The position numbers and the translations under genes were made by a program. Below are positions 1-6,333 of a DNA stretch of 7,027 bases, in pieces. Numbering within the stretch: the first letter of the stretch is position 1; each line of letters starts with the position of its first letter. The notes beneath the pieces were generated by a model. The model saw only the letters and a list, made by a program, of their open reading frames with translations, made no database searches and was not told where the DNA came from. The stretch covers positions 1 through 7,027 of the forward strand of contig JAKCCC010000097.1 in NCBI GenBank assembly GCA_021838985.1. The letters are read 5' to 3'. The DNA comes from Planctomycetota bacterium (lineage in GTDB: Bacteria > Planctomycetota > Phycisphaerae > WQYP01).

Positions 1-22
1 CCGATCTGGAGGACAAATGTGT

Positions 23-547
23 CTATATGACCGGCCCGGCGGAGGAAGTCTTCAGCGGCGATTGGCCCGTTCCCGACGAAGCCGGGACCAGCTCCAGCAC
101 CGCGGAATTCAGACAGTAGCGGCGCTGCGTCGGTGGCGGTCCGTCGTCGAACACGTGGCCTAGGTGCGCCCCGCAGCAACCACATTGGACTTCGGTGCGG
201 GTCAACCCCTCGGCGTGATCGACGCGCTCCACCACCGCCTGGGGCGTTACGGGGTTCTTAAAGCTCGGCCAGCCCGTGCCGGACTCGAATTTGCTTTCCG
301 AATGGAACAAAGCTGATCCGCAGCAGGCGCAGCGATAAAGGCCGGGGACGGTGCTGTTCCAGTACCGGCCCGTAAACGCCCGCTCCGTGCCGGCCTGGCG
401 GGCAATGCGATATTGTTCGGGCGTAAGGCGGCGGCGCCATTCGGCGTCGCTCCGGCTCCGCCAATACGCAGCGCCGCAGGCGCTGGATGCCTCCGCCGCC
501 TCGGGCCTGGCGCCCAGCGGGTTCGCACAGGTTGGTTGTGGTGTCAT
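23..547 (-). CDS. msrB: Peptide-methionine (R)-S-oxide reductase MsrB
   Basis: Reduces the R-epimer of methionine sulfoxide in oxidised proteins back to methionine, normally with thioredoxin as electron donor; probably cytoplasmic, since no signal peptide is visible. Numbered from the ATG at 547 (174 aa), the MsrB fold is complete: metal-binding pairs C73-x2-C76 and C122-x2-C125, the GTGWPSF motif at 90-96, the HLGHVFDDG motif at 128-136, and the catalytic cysteine C145 in RYCLNS. The first 30 residues and last 20 are low-complexity extensions outside the domain. An in-frame GTG at 568 would add seven residues, but I prefer the ATG: an AGGG (plus-strand CCCT, 556-559) lies 8 bases upstream of it, while nothing similar precedes the GTG. 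It is transcribed alone and divergently from rny. The stop is TAG at 23-25. Family assignment is firm; the exact start is less so. Confidence 0.95.
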   Translation of the reverse strand: MTPQPTCANPLGARPEAAEASSACGAAYWRSRSDAEWRRRLTPEQYRIARQAGTERAFTGRYWNSTVPGLYRCACCGSALFHSESKFESGTGWPSFKNPVTPQAVVERVDHAEGLTRTEVQCGCCGAHLGHVFDDGPPPTQRRYCLNSAVLELVPASSGTGQSPLKTSSAGPVI

Positions 548-619
548 GGCAAAAACCCTACGCCTCACTTTGGTCCGGTTGGTCCAAGTCTAAGCTCGCC
601 AAAGGCGTTTGAGTAGAAC

Positions 620-625
620 ATTATA
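620..625 (-). promoter_or_regulatory. Candidate -10 box for msrB
   Basis: A perfect TATAAT lies on the minus strand about 73 bases before the msrB ATG, which would give a leader of roughly 65 bases. No good TTGACA-like -35 is seen 16-18 bases upstream (the sequence there is GC-rich), so the call rests on the -10 hexamer and its position only. Confidence 0.35.
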
Positions 626-668
626 GCTCGTCCTTTTGCCCATCGCGGCTCCCGTAGGAAAACGGGGA

Positions 669-815
669 GACGCTGTCAGGTACGTCGAGGCTGTGGCCGG
701 ATTTCTTGGCGAACGCCGGCCCGCAACGATAGCGCCAAGCCCCCAACGTCTTAGCGGCGGCATTCGTGCCGCCCGTGGATATGTCCCGCCCCAAAATCCG
801 GCCACCCTCTGCGTC
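669..815. repeat. Nested inverted-repeat structure, candidate structured RNA
   Basis: Seen directly: a perfect 12-bp stem, GTGGCCGGATTT at 693-704 against AAATCCGGCCAC at 794-805. It is extended outward by GAGG 687-690 with CCTC 806-809, and by GACGC 669-673 with GCGTC 811-815. The closed interval holds two further hairpins: CTTGGCG 705-711 with CGCCAAG 733-739, and GGCGGCA 756-762 with TGCCGCC 767-773 around a TTCG tetraloop. Together they draw a three-way junction, a shape typical of structured RNAs. The direction of transcription is undecided because the stems work on either strand; the TTCG loop would slightly favour the plus strand. No known RNA family was recognised. Confidence 0.35.
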
Positions 816-890
816 GGCACGTCCCGGCGGAAACGCTTGACCATCCGGCGCCGTTTCATTAAGATAAGTGTAGTCTCCGAAGAGGGCGCT

Positions 891-938
891 ACTTGCTGTC
901 CGGTGGAACGAACCGGCGGTAGAGGGCGGAAAGCAAGT
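891..938. repeat. Inverted repeat with inner hairpin
   Basis: ACTTGCT at 891-897 pairs perfectly with AGCAAGT at 932-938. Inside, CCGGT 900-904 pairs with ACCGG 912-916 around a 7-base loop. The inner hairpin resembles the T-arm geometry of a tRNA (5-bp stem, 7-base loop), but the loop does not carry the conserved T-loop sequence and no cloverleaf surrounds it, so a tRNA is not supported. Confidence 0.35.
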
Positions 939-962
939 TATTTTGGCTTGACTCGGCTGGCG

Positions 963-999
963 GGGCTTGGAAGAAGGTCTTAAGACCAGATTCCAACCC
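963..999. repeat. Long near-perfect palindrome
   Basis: The centre GGTCTTAAGACC (976-987) is a perfect 12-base palindrome with no loop. It is flanked by TTGGAA 967-972 and its complement TTCCAA 991-996, separated from the core by three unpaired bases on each side, and by GGG 963-965 / CCC 997-999 with one bulged C at 966. Zero-loop, multi-block symmetry is more typical of a dimeric protein binding site than of an RNA hairpin, and no T-run follows on either strand. It lies about 440 bases before rny and 420 bases from msrB. Confidence 0.4.
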
Positions 1000-1041
1000 A
1001 AGCGGAGGGAGAAAAGCCCGCTAAGCCGCTAATCGGCCAGC

Positions 1042-1058
1042 TCCGGTGGTGCAACCGG
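1042..1058. repeat. Second copy of the CCGGT/ACCGG hairpin
   Basis: TCCGGTGG followed by three bases and AACCGG. The same string, with a four-base centre, occurs at 899-916. Each copy forms a 5-bp CCGGT/ACCGG hairpin. The two copies are about 143 bases apart in the same orientation. Confidence 0.35.
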
Positions 1059-1160
1059 TATGTGCCGCGGTCCGTTGAAGTTGGATCGATAGAGCAGCGC
1101 GACGATTGGTAATCCAAATGAATCAGCAAGGGTTCTGTGGCTACAGGTCATGCGATAGCC

Positions 1161-1189
1161 AGCGGCCGGGGGCGTTTTCCCCCGGCGCT
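1161..1189 (+). repeat. Strong GC hairpin in the probable rny leader
   Basis: CCGGGGG 1166-1172 pairs with CCCCCGG 1179-1185 around CGTTTT; AGCG 1161-1164 and CGCT 1186-1189 extend the stem past one bulged G. Eleven base pairs, almost all G-C. No T-run follows, so it is not a canonical intrinsic terminator. It could shape the rny leader or stop transcription arriving from upstream. Confidence 0.5.
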
Positions 1190-1283
1190 ATGCCAGCTTC
1201 GCCATGCCGCCGGCGCGAGAGCCAGGGTGCTGGTCTGCTTCGGGCCGGCGGCGCCGCGACAAGGCGCGTCGTTACCCGATGGG

Positions 1284-1303
1284 GATCCCGGCGCACCGGG
1301 ATC
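1284..1303 (+). repeat. Perfect 8-bp hairpin with tetraloop, rny leader
   Basis: GATCCCGG 1284-1291 pairs with CCGGGATC 1296-1303 around the tetraloop CGCA. AGGCG 1262-1266 and CGCCT 1303-1307 offer a partly competing outer pairing. It lies about 137 bases before the rny start and has no following T-run. Confidence 0.45.
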
Positions 1304-1439
1304 GCCTGCCCGCGTCTGATTTAATCTATTCAACATCCATTCGTCGTCCTCTGGTGGCCTTTCCTCAACGCAGGTCAAGCCTCCCCGGTCGGGCGTTGAC
1401 CGGCAGCGGTGCGCCTGGTTCCTAACCGCGAGGGTAACC

Positions 1440-3098
1440 ATGTTCGTGTTAACCATGACCTTCTTACGGAGCCTGCTCCGGCCCTGGGTCGCCGCGCCTG
1501 CTCCGCCGGGGTTTCTGACGACCGCGGCCCTTAGGTGGACCCCTGCCGCGCTGCTGGCGGGCGTGGCGGGCGGGTTGCTGCTCGGCGGGCTGCTGGCGGT
1601 TCTGGCCATTGGCTGGCGGCGGCGCGGGGCGTTGAACCGCGCCCGGGCCGAAGCTGAGCGAATTATTTCCGAAGCCCAGCGTCGCGCGGCGGAAGCAGCC
1701 CGGCAGGCGGAAATCGACACCCGCGCCGCGACCCTGAAAATGCGCGAACAAGCGGAACGCGAGGTGGAAACCTTGCGCGAGGAGCTGCGCAACCTGGAGC
1801 AGCGCCTCTTGAAACGCGAAGACTTGCTTGATCAAAAGCTCGATACGCTTTCGGCCAAGGAGAAAAACCTGGCGGCGCTGGAAACCTCCCTGTCCGAGCG
1901 GAACCAGGCCCTGGCGGCCAAAGAGCAACAGTTGGAGCAGGTTCATGAACGTGAAAAAACGCTCCTGCTGCGGATCACCAATTTATCGCCGGAGGAAGCG
2001 CGACAACTGCTGCTGAAACGCTTCACGGACGAGGTTCGTCACGAGATGGCCGCCCTTCTGGCGCGCGAGGAAGACCAGGCCAAAGAGGAAGCCCGCCAGC
2101 GCGCCACCAACGTCATGCTTCAGGCCATGCAGCGCTATGCCGCCGAAGTCACCAGCGAAGGCACTACCAAATCCATCGCCATCCCCAGCGATGACATGAA
2201 GGGGCGCATCATCGGGCGCGAGGGGCGGAATATCCGCGCCTTCGAACAAGCCACGGGGGTGGATGTGATCATTGACGACACGCCGGGCATGATCACGGTA
2301 AATTGCTTTGATCCGATCCGGCGCGAAATCGCGCGGCTGACCATGGAAAAACTGATCTCCGATGGCCGGATTCATCCCGCCCGGATTGAAGAGGTGACGG
2401 AAGCAACGCGTCGGGAAATGGAAAACCAAATCCGCCAGTTGGGCCGCAAGGCCGTCCTGGAGGCCAACATCAGCGGACTGCACCCGAAGATCATGGAGCT
2501 GCTCGGGCGGCTGCATTATCGCACCAGCTACGGCCAAAACGTGTTGCGCCATTCCATTGAAACCGGCTTTCTCGCCCAGATGATTGCCGATGAGCTGCGC
2601 CTGGATGGCGCCCTGGCCCGCCGGGCGGGGCTGCTGCATGATATTGGCAAAGCCCTGGATCACGACCAAGAAGGCACGCATCCGGCCTTGGGCATGGAGT
2701 TTTGCCGCAAGTTCAACGAGCCGGAGGCGGTGCTCAACGCCATCGGCGCTCATCATAACGATCTGCCTGCCACGACGCCGTATACGCCGATTGTGATGGC
2801 CGCCGACGCTATCAGCGGGGCCCGGCCCGGGGCGCGACGCGAGTCCCTGGAGCGCTACATGAAGCGCCTGCGCGACTTGGAGACCCTGGCCGCCGGCGTG
2901 CCGGGCGTGCGCCAGGCGTTTGCCATTCAAGCCGGGCGCGAAGTGCGGGTGATTGTGGATCCGGAGCGCTGTGACGACGCCGGAGCGAGGCTCATCGCCC
3001 GCGACCTGGCCATGCGTATCCAGAACGAATTAACTTTCCCCGGTGAAATTCGCGTCACGGTGCTCCGCGAAGTTCGGGCCGTGGAAGTGGCGCGTTAA
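1440..3098 (+). CDS. rny: Ribonuclease Y
   Basis: Membrane-anchored endoribonuclease that starts decay and processing of mRNA. The family order is visible in 552 residues: a hydrophobic segment at about 35-58 followed by RRR (cytoplasmic stop-transfer), a long charged coiled coil at about 65-235, a KH RNA-binding domain with the GRIIGREGRNIRAFE motif at 255-269, then an HD phosphohydrolase domain with H371, H400-D401 and D455 as the metal-binding set, and the conserved C-terminal tail. Bacillus RNase Y is about 520 aa; the extra length is mostly a roughly 30-residue stretch before the TM helix. GAGGG at 1430-1434, five bases before the ATG, fixes the start; a second in-frame ATG at 1455 is too far from it. 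A small GGTT-CCT-AACC hairpin (1417-1427) sits just before the Shine-Dalgarno and could affect access. Third positions are strongly G/C. It is the first of two co-directional genes, 228 bases before topA. Confidence 0.97.
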   Translation: MFVLTMTFLRSLLRPWVAAPAPPGFLTTAALRWTPAALLAGVAGGLLLGGLLAVLAIGWRRRGALNRARAEAERIISEAQRRAAEAARQAEIDTRAATLKMREQAEREVETLREELRNLEQRLLKREDLLDQKLDTLSAKEKNLAALETSLSERNQALAAKEQQLEQVHEREKTLLLRITNLSPEEARQLLLKRFTDEVRHEMAALLAREEDQAKEEARQRATNVMLQAMQRYAAEVTSEGTTKSIAIPSDDMKGRIIGREGRNIRAFEQATGVDVIIDDTPGMITVNCFDPIRREIARLTMEKLISDGRIHPARIEEVTEATRREMENQIRQLGRKAVLEANISGLHPKIMELLGRLHYRTSYGQNVLRHSIETGFLAQMIADELRLDGALARRAGLLHDIGKALDHDQEGTHPALGMEFCRKFNEPEAVLNAIGAHHNDLPATTPYTPIVMAADAISGARPGARRESLERYMKRLRDLETLAAGVPGVRQAFAIQAGREVRVIVDPERCDDAGARLIARDLAMRIQNELTFPGEIRVTVLREVRAVEVAR

Positions 3099-3326
3099 GT
3101 GGCAACGCCGAATGTCCTTGGCTCGCCCGCGGCGCTGGCTGGCCGCCTCCCGCCGCCAGCACAGCGCGAAGTGCGGTGGCTGGTCCGCTGGTTCGGCGGC
3201 ACAGCGGAGTGTGTCCACCGTGGCCGATCTTCGACCGACTACGGTTTCATTCCGCTTTCTTACTTAGTGTTATAGTATTAGCCAGCGGCTAAAAGGCCGA
3301 TCGATGCCCGTGGATAGGATAAAATA
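3099..3326 (+). other. rny-topA spacer with GC-rich hairpins
   Basis: Two stems lie behind rny. GCGCTG 3132-3137 plus CTGG 3139-3142 pair with CCAG 3156-3159 plus CAGCGC 3162-3167; CCGCTG 3185-3190 pairs with CAGCGG 3202-3207. Neither is followed by a T-run, so they are not canonical Rho-independent terminators, but they could protect the rny 3' end or slow polymerase. Composition then turns abruptly AT-rich at about 3245, where the topA promoter appears. Confidence 0.45.
3268..3276 (+). promoter_or_regulatory. Candidate extended -10 promoter of topA
   Basis: TG, one base, then TATAGT (3271-3276) matches the extended -10 pattern with one mismatch in the hexamer. It sits in a sharply AT-rich patch about 50 bases before the topA ATG. 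The -35 region is weak, as extended -10 promoters allow. TTAGCC 3278-3283 and GGCTAA 3287-3292, around AGC, form an inverted repeat over the expected transcription start, a natural operator position. Confidence 0.45.
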
Positions 3327-5927
3327 ATGGCAAGAACGGTGGAAAAAAGTAATGCGGCTTTGGTGATAGTGGAGTCGCCGGCGAAGGCCAAAACCATCAA
3401 CAAATACCTGGGTCCAGGCTATGTGGTAAAAGCGTCGCTGGGCCATGTGCGTGATCTGCCCGAACGCGATATTGGCGTCGATGTGGAGCATGATTTCGCA
3501 CCTACGTATGAAATTCTTTCCAGCCGGTTGCGCGTCGTCAATGAGTTAAAGACCGTGGCCCGTCAGGCCAAAGCGGTCTACCTGGCGACGGATTTGGATC
3601 GCGAAGGGGAAGCCATTGCCTGGCATTTGACGCACGCTCTGAAGTTGCCGGAGAGCGCGGTTCGGCGGGTGATTTTCAACGAAATCACGCGCAGCGCCAT
3701 TCAGAAAGCCTTCGACCACCCCGGCCGGATTGATCTGGATAAAGTCCACGCTCAACAGGCACGGCGGATTCTGGATCGGCTGGTTGGCTACAAAGTTTCG
3801 CCGCTGCTCTGGAAGAAAGTGGCGCGCGGTCTTTCCGCCGGACGCGTGCAAAGCGTGGCCGTTAAATTAATTGTCGATCGGGAGGCTCAGATTGATGCCT
3901 TTATTCCAGAGGAATATTGGCGACTCCAGGCGATTTTTACGACGAACCTCGCCGCTACGCGCGAGCTGGCCCGCCAGTGGTCCGCTTTCCTTGGTGAAGG
4001 GGAAGAGGTAGCGCCAGAGGATGACACCGATTCCGCCGTTGCGGCAACGGCGCCCTCTGCGGAGCGCCAGCGTGCATGGTTACAGGAAAACCAGGCGTTT
4101 CGCGCCGATTTGATTGAATTTGATGGGCGAAAATTTGATCCGCGCCACCTTGCTGACGCCCAACGCGCCGCCCTGGCGCTGGGCCTGGAAGACTTGCAAG
4201 TACAAACCACCACAGAGGAGCCGGTGCCGACCGCGCGGGGCGGTAAGCGCGCCCCCGTGCGGAGTATTATCCGCCTTTCCGGTCATCCCGCGGTTGGCGC
4301 CGGTTCGCCCGAATTCCGTATCTGTGGGCTCACCGAACGCGAATCGCTGTCTCGCCCACCGGGGCCTTTCAATACCAGCACGCTTCAGCAGGCCGCGAAT
4401 AATCAACTTGGCTTTGGAGCCCAGCGTACGATGCGGATCGCTCAGCAACTCTACGAGGGCGTGGAAATCCCCGGCCAGGGAGCGATCGGCTTAATTACCT
4501 ATATGCGCACCGATTCATTGAATCTTTCCCGCGAGGCACTAACCATGGTGCGACAGCATATTGAGCGGGAATTTGGTGCGGCCTATTTGCCTGCGGAGCC
4601 GAACCGCTTCAGCTCCCGGGCCGGGGCTCAGGAGGCGCATGAAGCTATTCGTCCGACGGACGTTCAGCTGCAGCCTGAGTCTATTCGTGGGGCACTAAGC
4701 GAGGAACAATATCGGCTTTATCAGCTTATCTGGAAGCGCTTTGTGGCCTGTCAGATGACTCCGGCTGTATGGCGGGTCACCGAGGCGTTGATTGAGGCAC
4801 GGCGCACTCGGGACGCTGCGCTGGACCCCGCCAAGCCGCCACGGTTTAAGGGAACCGGCCGAAATTTGAAGTTCGATGGTTTTACCCGCGTCGCGGGCAT
4901 CGGGTGGCATTCGGAAGAACAGTTTCTGCCTGTGCTTGCGAATGGTCAACAGGTCGCGCCGCTCGATTTAACACCCACCCAACGTTTTACAAGCCCACCA
5001 CCGCGCTATACAGAGGCCAGTTTGGTTAAAGCTTTGGAAACTGAAGGTATCGGCCGACCAAGTACCTATGCCTCTATTATCGCCACTATTCAGAATCGGC
5101 ATTACGTGGAGCTTAAGCAGCGACGTTTTTACGCCACGGACTTGGGTGTAAAAGTCACTGCGAAATTGGTGGAAGGTTTTCCAGATCTGATGGCATTGGG
5201 TTTTACCCGCAAAATCGAAGGAGAGCTGGACCAGATCGAAGAAGCCCAGCGCCCGTGGGTGCAAGTGGTGCGCGATTTTTATGACCCTTTGGCCCGGGAT
5301 CTATTAACCGCCGAAAAACGTATGACCCATGCTCGAGCGGAAGCCAGTCCGTCTGAGCATAAATGCCCCAAATGCGGGGCTATGATGGTCTATCGGCTCT
5401 CCAAACGCGGAAAGAATTTCTTATCTTGTTCGCGCTATCCTGAATGCGATGGCGCCGCAAGTGTCGATGCGGTTGGTAATCCGATCACCCTGCAGCTAAC
5501 TGAATATAAATGCCCCGCTTGCGGCAAACCGATGATTAAACGGAGTGGACGGTTTGGACCTTTCTTTGGATGCTCTGGCTATCCGGAATGCAAGACGATT
5601 CAGCAGGCCGATCGTGTCACAGGATTACCGTTGCCACCGAAACCGCCGGTAAAAGCAACCGGTTTGTCATGCCCCAAATGTGGAAAAAACGAGTTGGTTG
5701 TCCGTAGTGGCAAACGTGGTGAATTTCTCAGCTGTGCTGCTTATCCTCGTTGTCGAATGAGTTTGCCTGCTGAACGACTTGCCGAGTTTTTAGAAATGAA
5801 GTCGGCTGCTCACTGGCCGCCGCCAGATATCAGCGTTAAAGCTCATAGCGCTGCCCGTCGCCCGGGAAAGAAACCTGCTGATGTATCGTCCCGGCCCAAC
5901 GCAGCCACGGCACCCCATAAGCGCTGA
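3327..5927 (+). CDS. topA: DNA topoisomerase I (type IA)
   Basis: Relaxes negative supercoils by passing one strand through a transient nick, holding DNA through a 5'-phosphotyrosine. Over 866 residues: TOPRIM domain with VESPAKAKTI (E16 at 15-24) and the acidic DLDREGE triad (D89, D91, E93); the SAGRVQSVAVKLI segment at 170-182; the active-site tyrosine Y392 in GLITYMRTDS; GIGRPSTYASII at 574-585; then three tetracysteine zinc fingers (C680/683/701/707, C729/732/749/755, C782/785/803/809) and a basic Ala/Pro/Lys tail from about 835. All key residues are present. A loosely conserved stretch of about 130 residues (205-335), starting with an acidic linker (EGEEVAPEDDTD), enlarges the region before the PFNTSTLQQ motif. 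AGGA at 3316-3319, seven bases before ATG, sets the start. Toward the 3' end third positions become less G/C-rich, leading into the AT-rich gap that follows. Confidence 0.98.
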   Translation: MARTVEKSNAALVIVESPAKAKTINKYLGPGYVVKASLGHVRDLPERDIGVDVEHDFAPTYEILSSRLRVVNELKTVARQAKAVYLATDLDREGEAIAWHLTHALKLPESAVRRVIFNEITRSAIQKAFDHPGRIDLDKVHAQQARRILDRLVGYKVSPLLWKKVARGLSAGRVQSVAVKLIVDREAQIDAFIPEEYWRLQAIFTTNLAATRELARQWSAFLGEGEEVAPEDDTDSAVAATAPSAERQRAWLQENQAFRADLIEFDGRKFDPRHLADAQRAALALGLEDLQVQTTTEEPVPTARGGKRAPVRSIIRLSGHPAVGAGSPEFRICGLTERESLSRPPGPFNTSTLQQAANNQLGFGAQRTMRIAQQLYEGVEIPGQGAIGLITYMRTDSLNLSREALTMVRQHIEREFGAAYLPAEPNRFSSRAGAQEAHEAIRPTDVQLQPESIRGALSEEQYRLYQLIWKRFVACQMTPAVWRVTEALIEARRTRDAALDPAKPPRFKGTGRNLKFDGFTRVAGIGWHSEEQFLPVLANGQQVAPLDLTPTQRFTSPPPRYTEASLVKALETEGIGRPSTYASIIATIQNRHYVELKQRRFYATDLGVKVTAKLVEGFPDLMALGFTRKIEGELDQIEEAQRPWVQVVRDFYDPLARDLLTAEKRMTHARAEASPSEHKCPKCGAMMVYRLSKRGKNFLSCSRYPECDGAASVDAVGNPITLQLTEYKCPACGKPMIKRSGRFGPFFGCSGYPECKTIQQADRVTGLPLPPKPPVKATGLSCPKCGKNELVVRSGKRGEFLSCAAYPRCRMSLPAERLAEFLEMKSAAHWPPPDISVKAHSAARRPGKKPADVSSRPNAATAPHKR

Positions 5928-5969
5928 TTAACAAATGCACTATGACTGTCAGTAGAAGTGTGAATATGA

Positions 5970-5978
5970 TGTGGATAA
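5970..5978 (-). promoter_or_regulatory. DnaA box, perfect consensus
   Basis: TTATCCACA on the minus strand (TGTGGATAA on plus), identical to the high-affinity consensus. It lies 42 bases after the topA stop and is followed on the plus strand by an A/T-rich stretch including TTTTAAAA. Confidence 0.65.
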
Positions 5979-5999
5979 GCGATGTTTTAAAATGCAAAA

Positions 6000-6190
6000 A
6001 GCCTGTATTTTCACTCCTTTCCTACCCAATCTACTTCTAAACTATCACCATTTCTTAACAATCCACCGCGTTTCAACGGCTACAACTGACAGATAGGTGT
6101 CAAGTTACACACAGGCTATTCCAATATCACATTCTACCATAACTCTTTTAAATATAAGATGTTACATTGAGCCTCAGCCTGTCAAATCAC
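6000..6190. repeat. Repeated AGCCTGT motif
   Basis: AGCCTGT occurs on the plus strand at 6000-6006 and 6176-6182 and on the minus strand at 6111-6117. The two plus copies share a longer pattern, CCTGT, four bases, then TCAC (6002-6014 and 6178-6190). Shorter CCTGT cores also occur at 6306-6310 (plus) and 6263-6267 (minus). Three copies of a heptamer in about 420 bases is more than expected by chance, but its meaning is unknown. Confidence 0.35.
6084..6106. repeat. Inverted repeat inside the origin-like region
   Basis: AACTGACA (6084-6091) and TGTCAAGTT (6098-6106) are complementary except for one bulged base, around the spacer GATAGG. The right arm overlaps the degenerate DnaA-box-like TTACACACA. 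Could be a protein binding site within the origin-like region. Confidence 0.35.
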
Positions 6191-6296
6191 AATCACACAG
6201 TCTCTCTAATGACTACGCCTTTACTTAAAATCTACTTCTTCTTATACAACCCGATGACGGATACAGGTAACCTACGAGAGTGAAATGTAGATGAAT

Positions 6297-6305
6297 TGTG
6301 GATAA
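6297..6305 (-). promoter_or_regulatory. DnaA box, perfect consensus
   Basis: TTATCCACA on the minus strand, same orientation as the box at 5970-5978 and 327 bases away. It lies 42 bases beyond the end of dciA, so the two boxes bracket the AT-rich gap symmetrically. A weaker look-alike, TTACACACA at 6105-6113 on the plus strand, has two mismatches. Confidence 0.65.
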
Positions 6306-6333
6306 CCTGTCTATGACACAAGCTGTTCAGTGA

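Larger units (their letters stand above)
548..1439. other. Long gap with no convincing gene, rich in inverted repeats
   Basis: About 890 bases separate the divergent msrB and rny starts. Translations on both strands are mostly Arg/Pro/Ala-rich shadows, and none has a Shine-Dalgarno sequence or a recognisable domain. I looked for RNase P RNA, tmRNA, SRP RNA, tRNA and cobalamin-riboswitch signatures by eye and found none. What stands out is perfect or near-perfect inverted repeats, listed separately at 669-815, 891-938, 963-999, 1042-1058, 1161-1189 and 1284-1303. The right part (from about 1040) is probably leader for rny. The left part, 663-1000, may encode a structured RNA or hold regulator sites. 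Confidence 0.6.

Noticed and set aside
17..172. GGAGG followed by ATG on the plus strand at the left edge, opening a short frame
   Set aside because: The frame runs antisense through conserved msrB codons and its product is Arg-rich; the GGAGG is probably chance.
896..920. tRNA T-arm-like hairpin on the minus strand
   Set aside because: The loop lacks the conserved TTCRANY order in register, and no acceptor, D or anticodon arms surround it.
636..983. Plus-strand 115-codon frame in the same gap
   Set aside because: Arg/Gly-rich shadow composition, no Shine-Dalgarno, no recognisable domain.
621..1001. A 126-codon minus-strand open frame with fairly balanced composition, especially its last 85 codons
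   Set aside because: Its only far-upstream start is TTG with no Shine-Dalgarno, no family was recognised, its stop overlaps the msrB -10 box, and the dense inverted repeats explain the region better. Hand-counted GC by codon position is only weakly coding-like (about 63, 54 and 67%). A database search could revive it as a small gene or remnant.
600..1100. RNase P RNA, tmRNA, SRP RNA or cobalamin riboswitch
   Set aside because: None of their conserved core strings was found on either strand by eye; a covariance-model search would settle it.
1106..1324. Plus-strand frame of 72 codons before rny
   Set aside because: Cys/Arg-rich translation, TTG start (ATG at 1118), no ribosome binding site, and it runs through both strong hairpins.
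1464..1946. Long antisense open frames inside rny and topA
   Set aside because: They mirror conserved, domain-bearing codons of the plus-strand genes, a normal effect of high GC third positions.
3132..3207. Intrinsic terminator behind rny
   Set aside because: The stems are strong but no T-run follows either one, so a Rho-independent terminator is not supported.
3309..3317. DnaA-box-like CGTGGATAG just before topA
   Set aside because: Two mismatches from the consensus and isolated; likely chance.
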